This document shows positions 25,401 to 33,843 of a DNA stretch of 64,000 nt, in pieces. Source of the stretch: Flavobacterium soyae (lineage in GTDB: Bacteria > Bacteroidota > Bacteroidia > Flavobacteriales > Flavobacteriaceae); assembly GCF_021245985.1 (NCBI RefSeq), contig NZ_JAJQXA010000018.1, forward strand, positions 1 through 64,000, given 5' to 3'. Every line of letters starts with the position of its first letter. Position 1 is the stretch's first letter. The notes beneath the pieces were generated by a model that ran no database searches, was not told where the DNA came from, and worked only from the letters and a program-made list of their open reading frames with translations. A program made the position numbers and the translations under genes.

Positions 25401-25465
25401 ATTTGTCCAAATGATACAGCAGTACACAAAAGGGCAATAAAAAACCATATATATTTAAATTTCAT
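22433..25465 (-). CDS. SusC-like TonB-dependent transporter
   Basis: A 1010-residue outer-membrane receptor of the SusC/RagA family. The signal peptide is at about 1-20. A carboxypeptidase-like regulatory domain follows (KIKGTVKDKGNVPIPGVNVNVKG), then the TonB box region (LDEIVVVGY) and the plug with RGISTVNLSTDPLYVVDGIP and ASAIYGSRASNGVILITTKKGK. The barrel reaches the C-terminal aromatic end (LMGLNVAF). It imports oligosaccharides released at the surface with energy from TonB-ExbBD. It sits between the surface-binding lipoprotein gene and susD. Confidence 0.96.
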   Translation of the reverse strand: MKFKYIWFFIALLCTAVSFGQIKIKGTVKDKGNVPIPGVNVNVKGASTSAATDFDGNYTINVPNKNAQIEFSFVGFTTQVAAVGDKTEINVVLQESSQALDEIVVVGYASVKKSTVTSSISSIKGKELQTMTVGNVTESLQGKVSGVQVTGQGGPGAQPRVLIRGISTVNLSTDPLYVVDGIPMGTSINFLSNNEIESMEVLKDASASAIYGSRASNGVILITTKKGKAGKTRFNFDLSSGMQIMKNPYDMADAEGYATIMNTAYNNSGYSDYLPNPSQYKGKTTDWWRAGIKTGTPVTNASFGVSGGSDKHTYAISLNYYNSESMYGIGGWERVTMRIANDFKFSDKFSAGITLNPRYETWGSPGNWADFDKIDPITPIYKPASQLTGLENEYSIYARSPSYVWNPVAAVNRYDDYTDQYNLNTNGYLQYEPIKGLVIRTQASVEVGDKIWSKFTPDFEIDAAHEKAEINTIERKATNNVDWTWQNTATYTKTFADKHNVSLMIGNTMEEYNGNDVWGYGEGVPNNSDSMRELNAATKNRNSGGNSWSSSLMSYLSRFSYNYDGKYYFTGTFRRDGSSKFMTNNKWANFPSASVSWRILNEGFMEKTKDVLSDLRFRAGWGKVGNQNLPSAVYQSNIGQGFYIIDGQVVDTSYPSSMANKDIKWETVEDVSFGIDFGLWKNKLSGSLEYYQKKTNDMLFLKQFPTYSGFPGYSTMWTNVGSMQSSGIDLLLSYKDKKGDFSYGVDLTFTTVNVEMLSLSSDGEKLYGSSNRTLTVKGEEPGYFYGYVADGLFQNQTELNSHTDEHGTKLQPYAQLGDIRFKDVNGDGKLDEKDRTKIGSPWADYNVGLNFNFGYKGFDLVANFYSSIGNDIVNQNISDLYNGASLTNKVNGLDQMAWHGEGTSNYIPRLSKDDNNENYTKFSSLYVEDGSFVRMKNLQLGYSFYNKFGLDKLRISLSGQNLWTWTNYSGVDPEVAGGDPDKGDRVKGSGFGGWNYPVQPTILMGLNVAF

Positions 25466-25510
25466 ATTTAGATGTTTTATTTATTAATGTTATAAAAGTG
25501 TAATAACAAA

Positions 25511-26908
25511 TTATTTCTTTGTTATAAAAACTCTCTCTAACTCTGTATCAAGAACTACTTTATAAACTCCGGCCGCTGCTGGGTATTTAGCATTTCCGTT
25601 TTCTCCCGGTGACATGGTACAAATACCATTTTTAATTAATCTCCATGAAGGGCTCCACCATTGACCTGTAAAAGTTCCTTCCATAGTTCCGGTTAAGGTA
25701 TACTCTCCAACTAATTGATAAGGATTGGCTGGATTATTGGCTAAGTGAAGTTTTTTCACAACCCACGCATTCCAGGTATCCCAGTTTGCACCGTCGATTC
25801 CGCCTCCGCAAACGCTTACGAAAGGTTTTCTTAAAGCTTCGTCGTCATGCCATAATCCGTTGGCAACATCAGCCCAGACTTTGCTCGAAGGTGTATATTT
25901 TGTTGCCGTATATTTTAAAGTGTTTGGATTTACTTTAATAATATAATATCCTTTTGTTGGCAGAATAACTGCGGTTGAAGCAACATCGTCTACTAATTCT
26001 CCAGACGCATTTAAACCAAAACAATGTGGGGCAAAATCTGATTCCTGGCCTAAGAAATAAATTTCTTTATTGTCTGTATCTGCGTAATATTTAAATTCAA
26101 AATCCTGTCCGCTTTTTTCGTGGAAATACATCGGAACTCCAACTGCATCTGTCGTTAGGTTTGTACCTTTTGGCTGGTCGCATAAATAAATTGCAGGATA
26201 CTCATTTGTAGCCACAATATTTATGTTTAATGTTCCTGTATTCGGAATCGCAAATTTATCTTTTGCTGTAATTGTCAATACGTAATCAGCTGCAGTTACA
26301 GGCAGTGTATAAGTTTTATTAAAAGTATAAGATTGAGGTGATCCTGTTAACTGAACGGTTTCATCAATACCAAGCGCAGCACATTTAACCTGAACATAAT
26401 CAATTCCTGAATCGTCATTTACCGTAAAGTTTACCGGCATTTCATTGCTTGTTGATAATAAGATAACGGCACCTTCTTTTGGAGTAACCATTGTTATTGA
26501 AGGAGCTGCAAATTCGCCGTCCAGACGTAAATTAATTTCTTCATTTACTGCATTTCCGGAAACGTCTGTAATGGTAAGTTTTATTTTGAATGCTTCAGAA
26601 GTTCCTCTGTTTGCCGGAACTTCGAAAAAATAACTCAAATCGTATGATTTTAAAAGAGGATCTGTTGCAAATGAGATTACTTTATCAAGCGATAATTCTG
26701 GAATTTGAATCTCTACGCTTTTTAATCCTAAATCATCAGCCAAAGCGGCTTTAATTTCAAATTTTCTGCTTGGTGCACCATAAATTTCTTTTGTTGATAC
26801 AACTACCGTAGGATCATCAGAACTTGGAAATCCTGATTCGTTATTTTGGCATCCGGTAAAAAAGATGGCAAAAAGGGTAAGAAAAAATAAAAATACATTT
26901 TTTTTCAT
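25511..26908 (-). CDS. SusE/SusF-like surface glycan-binding lipoprotein
   Basis: A 465-residue lipoprotein (lipobox FTGC, C20) followed by NNESG. Two Ig-like beta domains lie at about 35-130 and 135-235. A C-terminal region rich in aromatic residues (WADVANGLWHDD, WDTWNAWVV, GQWWSPSWR) looks like a starch-binding-type carbohydrate site, as in SusE/SusF-type proteins. The gene comes first in the operon, before susC, whereas SusE/F-type genes generally follow susD. It is predicted to hold polysaccharide at the surface without catalysis. Family call good; ligand unknown. Confidence 0.8.
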   Translation of the reverse strand: MKKNVFLFFLTLFAIFFTGCQNNESGFPSSDDPTVVVSTKEIYGAPSRKFEIKAALADDLGLKSVEIQIPELSLDKVISFATDPLLKSYDLSYFFEVPANRGTSEAFKIKLTITDVSGNAVNEEINLRLDGEFAAPSITMVTPKEGAVILLSTSNEMPVNFTVNDDSGIDYVQVKCAALGIDETVQLTGSPQSYTFNKTYTLPVTAADYVLTITAKDKFAIPNTGTLNINIVATNEYPAIYLCDQPKGTNLTTDAVGVPMYFHEKSGQDFEFKYYADTDNKEIYFLGQESDFAPHCFGLNASGELVDDVASTAVILPTKGYYIIKVNPNTLKYTATKYTPSSKVWADVANGLWHDDEALRKPFVSVCGGGIDGANWDTWNAWVVKKLHLANNPANPYQLVGEYTLTGTMEGTFTGQWWSPSWRLIKNGICTMSPGENGNAKYPAAAGVYKVVLDTELERVFITKK

Positions 26909-27485
26909 TTCTCAATTTTTAAGGTTAGGTTTAGTTAGTTTGTTTTTTTCTAAAAACGTAAGTTGGTTTAAACTTGTAGGTCAATTTTTAAATTTTGATT
27001 GTCTGTTTGTGAGGCAAAAAAACAGACTGCAAATGATTATCTGGTTATTTTCATATTGGTGAGTTTGGTTAATTGTTAGTATATTTTTTTCCTTATGATC
27101 TTTGTTCTTTCTTCTTTAATTCTTTCTTTTTTTAGCGTATCTCGTTGTTTGTTATTTTACCCGCAGTTTTTTAAAGGGCTGCGGGTATGATAAGTTATAT
27201 TGTAAAACCAACTCTTACTTAATATTTAAAGAAGGCTCAATTCTTTAAACTGATAAAAACTTATCGAAACAAACACTTATAATTTTAACATAGCAATGCA
27301 ACTAACTTCATTACTATTACTGCAAAGAAATGTTTAATTCACACTCTCTAACAGGGGTAAAATGGAAAAAAAAGGAGGTCAAATTTGCAATTAACTATTA
27401 TTTTACAGTAAAATTTATTAAGTATTAAAAAATAACAGTATTTTTTTACACAATATATAATTACTATCTAAAACCTTTATTTTTA
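26909..27485 (-). promoter_or_regulatory. Leader and promoter region of the PUL 1 SusCD operon
   Basis: A gene-free region before the operon starting at 26908. It contains a perfect 8-bp hairpin, ACCCGCAG (27159-27166) with CTGCGGGT (27179-27186), loop 12, not followed by a T-run on either strand. It is AT-rich otherwise. No exact TANNTTTG box was found on the minus strand, so the promoter may be activator-dependent, as expected for control by a hybrid two-component regulator. A long untranslated leader is possible. Confidence 0.4.
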
Positions 27486-27507
27486 ACTCTTACGTTTTAG
27501 TAAGAGT
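27486..27507 (-). terminator. Possible weak terminator after the GH2 gene
   Basis: ACTCTTAC and GTAAGAGT form a perfect 8-bp stem around a six-base loop, about 60 bases after the GH2 stop at 27567. The tract after it on the minus strand is A/T-rich but lacks a T-run, so it may only slow or process the transcript. Confidence 0.3.
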
Positions 27508-27566
27508 AACTTTGATGAATTCAAATTCACTTTTGACACGCAGTATATATAAACAGGTTTGCTCTT

Positions 27567-30365
27567 TTATTTATAAATACTAGTAGCTGCTTCTTTTCCT
27601 TTTTCCTTTTGGTCTGCCAGAATTGTTTTTAAAACTTCCGGATTTTTGATCACTTCCGGATTAAATGATGTACTGTTCATGTAGTTCAATATTGAAATCA
27701 ACATTTGTTTCGCAACAGGACGTTTGTCTAAATCTCCTGTCAGATCAAACGAAGCGATTATCAATTTTCCGGAATTTATGCTTCCTTCATACAGCGAAGC
27801 CAATTTGCGGTTATTGGCAAAATTATCTACCATTTCTACGATTGGTTTTCCACCAATAATGTTATCTGTAATAAGTGTTGTCGAGTTTACAGTCAAATCC
27901 CACCATTGCCAGTCTGTATTCATGTCTGTTGGAAAGTCAGCCAATGCATTATGCGCAGGATTACAAAGGACGCCCATTGTGCCGGCTTGTTTCGGAAAAT
28001 GAACCGGACTCCAAAATACAGGAACAAATTTTCCTTCTATACCTTTTAGTTTTTTCCAATCCGGATTTAATAATACTGTTTTTCCGGCTTTAAGTTGTTT
28101 GTAGGCTTCGTCAAGATTTCTGGTGTAAACAACTTTTCCGTAATCAATGGCTTGCTTTTGAGGGTAAACCCAAATATTCCATTGATTTTTATAGTTTGTT
28201 CCTTTCAGATTTACTTTAATTATTAATTTGGATGCCTTGGATACTTTTTGAAGGCTTTCATTTAAATCTAAGATTTTATGATTGTACCCAATTGCAATGG
28301 CTGCTTTTGTACTGCCAGAAGCTATTACAGCAGTATTATCGCTGATACTCCATTCTATTTCCTGATCTTTTAAATTAGTTTCTGAATAATTACTGACATC
28401 TAAAGAAGCAGTAAAAAGTTCGTTGTTTGTATAAGCAGCTTTTGAAAATCGTAAAAGCGGTACAACGGGCGCAGAAAACTGACGGAATTCTTCTGCCGAA
28501 ATCAGTCCTTTGCTATCCCAAAAAGCATCTAAAAGTCCTACAAATGCGGTTCCCTGACCCGGAAAATCATGTAAATCCAATAATTGAAAACCGCTGATTC
28601 CGGCTGTTTTTAATGCTCTTTCTATTTCTTCTTTATAAAGAATTACAGCCAGTCTGCCCGAAGCTTTTGTATAATCTGCAGCTTTAGCAATTAATCCTTT
28701 ACGCTCTAAATCTTCTTTAACCGATTTAAAATTGACAGGTTCTAAAACACCTGTATATTTCGAAATTTCATCTATTTTAGGGTAAACAGCATACTGCCCA
28801 ATTTCGTGTGTTATTAAAGGGACCGTCATTCCTTCCACAGAAGCGGCATAATCTTTATTAAAAGCCGGCGATTCGCTGTTAAAAACGCCCTGCCCGCGAA
28901 CCCAGCCTTTCTTTGTCCACTGTGTGATAAAGAAATCATCTTCAGGTTCCGGCCAAACGCCATGTTCTTTTTCGAAAGTAAAAGAAGTTGTCGTATATAA
29001 ATGCCTGCCGTCTTTTGCTTTTAAACTATTCATTAATTTTGTCAGAACCGTCATATCGCCTTGCAGTTCATTGCCCATTGACCACATGCAAAATGAAGGA
29101 TGATTTCCGTATTCATCCATCATACGTTGTGCTTCGGCGTATAAAAAGTCCGTTGTTTTTTGATCTTCTCCAATTTTAAGGCTCCAAACCGGAAGTTCAA
29201 CTTGTAGATAAAACCCCATTTCGTCAGCCACTTCAAAAGCAGCTTGCGGAGGACACCAGGAATGAAAACGCAAATGATTTAATCCCCAGTTTTTAGCTGT
29301 TCCAAATACTTTTTTCCAGCCTTCTTTATCCATTGGCGCATGTCCGGTAAGCGGAAAAATATTACATTCTAAAGTCCCTCTTAAAAAAACCGGCTGGCCG
29401 TTAATCGTTAAAACCGGTCCTTTTTTTAAAAAACTGCGCATCCCAAAATCTACAGCAATCTGCGATTCGTTTTTCATTGTTTTTAATTCGGCTTTTAATT
29501 CATATAATTCAGGTAAAAATTCGCTCCAAAGCTTTACGTCTTTTCCCATATTATAATCAAGCTCTACTACAGATTGTCCTGCTTTTAACCGGATTTCTTT
29601 TTTAAGTGATTCTACTGCAGTTTTTCTTTTTTTATTGATGGCAGTAATCGTTAAAATTCCTTTATCTGTACTTTTAGAATTGTTATTCAGCTTAAAAGTC
29701 AATTTTACTTTTCCTTCTTTAATATCTGGATTTACTTGTAAATTAGTAATACGAACAACATCAAACGCTTCAATTTCTATCTTGCCAATAATGCCATTCC
29801 AAATAATTTGTGTTTCATTGGTATAAGCATGCGCCATATTATCTACACTAATATCAAACAGTTTACGATTATCAACACGAATCGTGATGCGATGCGTTTT
29901 TCCGGCCGTTAGATATTTTGAAAGATTAAAATAATGTGGTGCAATCAGGCTGTTTTGTTCTGTTTCAACTTCATTGCCATCAATCCAGACATTTGTTTTC
30001 CAAATGACACGCTCTAATTTTAAAATAAGGTCTTTTCCTTTCCATTTTTTTGGTATTGTGATTTCACGACTATACCAGGCTGCACCCAGATAACTGTTTT
30101 TTCGGGTTAAATGACTCATTTGAAGTTTCTCTAAACCTGGTTTTAACTTATTGGCTGCTCCAAGTCCTGCATCGTCTGTTGTTCCCGGTAATTTCATTAA
30201 TTGTGCAAAACCTTTATTTTGCCAGCCATTTTTTAGTCCTATATCAGTGCTGTCTAATTGAACTGTCCAGTCGCCTGAAATATTCAATACTGGCTTATCT
30301 TCAACATCCCAGGATGACAGAAAAAGTAAAAGCAAAACAGAAATTATGATGTGTTTGATTTGCAT
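27567..30365 (-). CDS. GH2 glycoside hydrolase, second copy
   Basis: A 932-residue exported GH2 enzyme with an N-terminal hydrophobic signal (about 4-18, no lipobox). The sugar-binding domain spans about 30-200, the Ig-like domain about 205-310, and the barrel about 315-610. The acid/base is E433 in WSMGNELQGD and the probable nucleophile is E521 in ITHEIGQY. About 300 further residues form beta-rich C-terminal domains. It differs strongly from the 806-residue GH2 in this locus. It ends the operon MFS transporter - DUF5107 protein - GH2 with 53 bases to the gene before it. Beta-galactosidase, beta-glucuronidase and beta-arabinofuranosidase-like roles are all possible. Confidence 0.8.
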   Translation of the reverse strand: MQIKHIIISVLLLLFLSSWDVEDKPVLNISGDWTVQLDSTDIGLKNGWQNKGFAQLMKLPGTTDDAGLGAANKLKPGLEKLQMSHLTRKNSYLGAAWYSREITIPKKWKGKDLILKLERVIWKTNVWIDGNEVETEQNSLIAPHYFNLSKYLTAGKTHRITIRVDNRKLFDISVDNMAHAYTNETQIIWNGIIGKIEIEAFDVVRITNLQVNPDIKEGKVKLTFKLNNNSKSTDKGILTITAINKKRKTAVESLKKEIRLKAGQSVVELDYNMGKDVKLWSEFLPELYELKAELKTMKNESQIAVDFGMRSFLKKGPVLTINGQPVFLRGTLECNIFPLTGHAPMDKEGWKKVFGTAKNWGLNHLRFHSWCPPQAAFEVADEMGFYLQVELPVWSLKIGEDQKTTDFLYAEAQRMMDEYGNHPSFCMWSMGNELQGDMTVLTKLMNSLKAKDGRHLYTTTSFTFEKEHGVWPEPEDDFFITQWTKKGWVRGQGVFNSESPAFNKDYAASVEGMTVPLITHEIGQYAVYPKIDEISKYTGVLEPVNFKSVKEDLERKGLIAKAADYTKASGRLAVILYKEEIERALKTAGISGFQLLDLHDFPGQGTAFVGLLDAFWDSKGLISAEEFRQFSAPVVPLLRFSKAAYTNNELFTASLDVSNYSETNLKDQEIEWSISDNTAVIASGSTKAAIAIGYNHKILDLNESLQKVSKASKLIIKVNLKGTNYKNQWNIWVYPQKQAIDYGKVVYTRNLDEAYKQLKAGKTVLLNPDWKKLKGIEGKFVPVFWSPVHFPKQAGTMGVLCNPAHNALADFPTDMNTDWQWWDLTVNSTTLITDNIIGGKPIVEMVDNFANNRKLASLYEGSINSGKLIIASFDLTGDLDKRPVAKQMLISILNYMNSTSFNPEVIKNPEVLKTILADQKEKGKEAATSIYK

Positions 30366-30418
30366 TTTATTAAATTTTATAATTGAAATTTTTATTTGTG
30401 ATCTTATTGAATAATGAG

Positions 30419-33400
30419 TTATTTGCGAAACGTTTGTTTGTTTATATCCAATTGTTTCACTTTTTGATAGTATTTTTCAGACTCTTCTTCGTTTCCTAAT
30501 CCGCTGTAACCTAAGGCCATTACATAATAACAATGCACTTGGTTTCTCACATTTAAATCATCATCCCAAATAGCGAGATCCGGCAGTGAAACTGCAAAAT
30601 AATCAATTCTGGATTTTTCGAACAAATACTTTTCTCCATGTGCCAGCAGTTTGTTAAAACGGCTTCGGGCTTTATCTTCGTCTCCTAACTCACGCCATGC
30701 CAGTCCCTGATAAAAAATCTTATCCGGCTGCTGGTCATTATAGAAAAAAGCCTGAATCGGCTCAGGAGACCCAAGTGCTGCTTCTGCAAAATTTCTATTT
30801 GCATTTTCTACATCCCCAAGTCCTTTATACGCTAAACCTTTATAATAAAACACTTCATTTTCTTCGGCATTTTTCAGTTTTCCCTCGCCTAAATTGTGCG
30901 GATAAAATTCTGTTTCTTTTAGCAGTTGTATCGCTTCTTCAAAACGTTTTTCTGCTATGGCAATTTTGGCTAATTCTACTCGGCATAAGGTATACTGCCC
31001 GGTTACTTTTCCTTCTCCTCCTTCCCAAGGATGAAATTTTCTTTTCGAAATCAGATCTTTTGCAACAGCATATTTCCCAATTTGATTGTAAAGTGTAATG
31101 CGTTCAATACACAAATCATCACGTTCTTCAACCAAATTTGGATATTGATTTAAAAGCGACAATCTGTCCTCAGGTGGTGTTCCTATTTTTTTATAAAGCT
31201 GATCCAATTCCATAAAAACCCTTGAATCTGCTGTATCCAGAGCAAAAGCTTTTTCTAACATTTCCTGAGCTTTAGCTTTATCATTTGTTTTATTGAAATA
31301 TGCCAATGCAAGGTTTCTCAGTAAAGTTGGAAATTGATTGTCGATACTATACGATAATTCCCAATTTTTTACAGCGTCCTCATATTGACGGAATGCATAC
31401 CAAAAATTCCCTAAATAATAAGGCGCTTTAGCATCCTGAGGATTCATTTTAACAGCATCTTGCAAAATATTTACTTCCTCTATTCGGTTAGGAAAACACT
31501 TTTCTGAAGATTGTAATGATGCTTTTTTATACCACTCTTCTGCTTCATTTGTATTTCCGTTTTTAGAAGCAAAATAACCTAACGTGTAATACACCATTGG
31601 ATAAACTTCGCCAGTATCCTGAATAGATTCCTGCAATAACTGACTCGCTTCTTCATACAATCCTGCTCCGGCAAAATCAAGTGCATATTCTATATATCCA
31701 TGCGGCCATTGACGCATAATAGTATTCATTTCATTTAAAACTGCCTGATCTTTTGTAATCAGATATTTCTCAAAACGGCATCCCATATTAAAACGGTCAA
31801 TTTTTATTGAGTCTTCAATCCACGCTAAAGCTTCCTGATTTCTGTTTAATTTTCTCAAAACAGAAGCTTTTAATTGACGCGCTTTATGATTGTGCCAATT
31901 TCTTATTAATGATGATTCAACTCTTTCTAAAGCTCCGGTCCATTCTTCTTTTATGCTGTCAATTTGTGCCAATGTATAAAAAGCTGCATCCTGCCAGGCA
32001 GCATTCCAGGTTGATTTAAAAAGTGAATTATAAGCTTCGTTATTTTTTCCCTGAAGTTTCAAACAATATCCCAAATTATAATGTGGTTCTCCGTCAATTG
32101 GGTTTGGATTGCGTTCTGTAAGCACTTCTATGGCTGTTTTGAAATACGTTTCGGCTTTTTCAAACTGACCTCTTCTTAACATTAATAAACCAACAGCATT
32201 ATTGCAGCGAACATCTCGCGAATCCCGGCTTAAAGCTTCATAATAATAATCCAGCGGATTGTAAGTCGCGTGTCTGTATTGCTCTAAATGCAATCCTGTC
32301 AAATACAATTGCTCTATTGATGCGATATCTTTTGGATCTAAGGCTGCTTTTGCAGGATTGGGAACAGGTTTTATTTCTGCTTTTTCTTCCTGATACTGAA
32401 CCAGCATTTTTCCGTCAGAAGTATAAATTGTAAAAATTAAATTTTCTGATAATGCATCTCCTATAGAAACTCTTTTTTTATATGGATTTACTGGAGAAAT
32501 TGTAATTTCATCCTTAAATAAAATGTTATTTTCATTGTCTTTTAGTTCTATTTTTAAGTTCTCGTACAAACTTGTGGTGTATAAAACCAAATCAGCTTCA
32601 GTTCCTTTAACTTCAATATTGATGATTGCATCTTTTGTCGCATTTTTTACGTACCCTACTTCGGCATACGGCATAAAATACTGTACCCATGACTTTTCTT
32701 CATATGATTGCAGCCATGAAAAATCAGGCTGATTGTCTGTAAAAACTCCTGTCATTAATTCGATATACGGACCATCTTTGTCTGTTAAATTTCTGTCCCA
32801 GGCAAGTCCAAAATCACCATTGCCCCAAGTCCATTGTTTTTTACCCGGTGAAACATGGTGGTTTGCAACGTGCAGCAGTCCTGCCTGTACATTATCTTCA
32901 TAACCTCCAACAAAATTATATTTAGACTGAACCGCCATATAAGAGGTTGGAACCGGAATATTTTTATATTTCGAAATATCAACACCGGCTGAATAATCTT
33001 GTTTGTAATATTCGCCAGTCGCGATTGGGAATTTTGAAACATCTCTTTTTCCGTGATCAAAAACAGCGTTAACATCAGGAGGGAAAACCGATTTATAACT
33101 ATCATTTACGACAACTGCAGGATTTGCCCACCAAAGGAACGTTTGCGGAAAAGCGGTACGGTTATAAATTTTGACCTTTATTTCAATATAAGCTTTGTCA
33201 GGATGCAGTGTAAATCCCTGCATTCCTTTTGTTCTAAACATTCTTTCTACTTCATTACACCAAATGGTTTTGCTTCCGTCAGCATTCTCTTCAATGCTGT
33301 AATCTATAGGCAAAAAAGTACTCGGACGGTGGTGCTGCGGCCAGTTAAATTCAATTCCGCCCGAAATCCAGGGTCCTGTAAGTCCAACAAGAGCCGGTTT

Positions 33401-33829
33401 AATTACCTGATTGTAATACACAAAATGGCGTTGTTTTACTTTATCATATGCCATATGCACACGGCCGCCCAATTCAGGAAGAATCATTATTTTGATGTAT
33501 TTATTTTCTAAAAATACAGCGTTGTAACATTTGTCATTTTTTTTGTCTGATAATTTTTCAACCACAGGATACGGATAAACAGCACCTGTACTTCCCTGAT
33601 AAACACGTTTTTCAAGAAAAATTGGGTTCTTTTCTTCTTCGCCAATTTGATAAGTCGGCAGTAATATATCTTCTTCCCAAACACGAACAACGCCATCTTC
33701 ATTAACCGTTGATTGTATTAGATAAGCCGTGATTTTTTCGTCTTGGGCATTTTCATTCATTGCTTGTCCTGTCTGTAAATTTTCCTTAATTAAATTAGGT
33801 TGATTTACATCTGAAATTATATTTTCCAT
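30419..33829 (-). CDS. DUF5107 and tetratricopeptide-repeat protein
   Basis: An 1136-residue protein without a signal peptide, so predicted cytosolic. Residues about 50-390 form a DUF5107 beta domain that resembles aldose-epimerase or GH beta-sandwich folds (ELGGRVHMAYDK, WISGGIEFNWPQHHRPST). From about 500 to the end there are many TPR units (NLGYCLKLQGKNNEAYNSL, YLGNFWYAFRQYEDAVKNW, YYVMALGYSGLGNEEESEKYY). The biochemical role of DUF5107 is not established. Its gene lies 14 bases after a sugar transporter gene and before a GH2 gene, so the protein probably handles imported sugar or oligosaccharide inside the cell. Such a large cytosolic protein in a PUL is unusual. Confidence 0.8.
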   Translation of the reverse strand: MENIISDVNQPNLIKENLQTGQAMNENAQDEKITAYLIQSTVNEDGVVRVWEEDILLPTYQIGEEEKNPIFLEKRVYQGSTGAVYPYPVVEKLSDKKNDKCYNAVFLENKYIKIMILPELGGRVHMAYDKVKQRHFVYYNQVIKPALVGLTGPWISGGIEFNWPQHHRPSTFLPIDYSIEENADGSKTIWCNEVERMFRTKGMQGFTLHPDKAYIEIKVKIYNRTAFPQTFLWWANPAVVVNDSYKSVFPPDVNAVFDHGKRDVSKFPIATGEYYKQDYSAGVDISKYKNIPVPTSYMAVQSKYNFVGGYEDNVQAGLLHVANHHVSPGKKQWTWGNGDFGLAWDRNLTDKDGPYIELMTGVFTDNQPDFSWLQSYEEKSWVQYFMPYAEVGYVKNATKDAIINIEVKGTEADLVLYTTSLYENLKIELKDNENNILFKDEITISPVNPYKKRVSIGDALSENLIFTIYTSDGKMLVQYQEEKAEIKPVPNPAKAALDPKDIASIEQLYLTGLHLEQYRHATYNPLDYYYEALSRDSRDVRCNNAVGLLMLRRGQFEKAETYFKTAIEVLTERNPNPIDGEPHYNLGYCLKLQGKNNEAYNSLFKSTWNAAWQDAAFYTLAQIDSIKEEWTGALERVESSLIRNWHNHKARQLKASVLRKLNRNQEALAWIEDSIKIDRFNMGCRFEKYLITKDQAVLNEMNTIMRQWPHGYIEYALDFAGAGLYEEASQLLQESIQDTGEVYPMVYYTLGYFASKNGNTNEAEEWYKKASLQSSEKCFPNRIEEVNILQDAVKMNPQDAKAPYYLGNFWYAFRQYEDAVKNWELSYSIDNQFPTLLRNLALAYFNKTNDKAKAQEMLEKAFALDTADSRVFMELDQLYKKIGTPPEDRLSLLNQYPNLVEERDDLCIERITLYNQIGKYAVAKDLISKRKFHPWEGGEGKVTGQYTLCRVELAKIAIAEKRFEEAIQLLKETEFYPHNLGEGKLKNAEENEVFYYKGLAYKGLGDVENANRNFAEAALGSPEPIQAFFYNDQQPDKIFYQGLAWRELGDEDKARSRFNKLLAHGEKYLFEKSRIDYFAVSLPDLAIWDDDLNVRNQVHCYYVMALGYSGLGNEEESEKYYQKVKQLDINKQTFRK

Positions 33830-33843
33830 TTTATTGTAAGCTA

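Noticed and set aside
26909..27566. Riboswitch in the SusCD leader
   Set aside because: Only one simple hairpin was found and no known riboswitch core was recognised.
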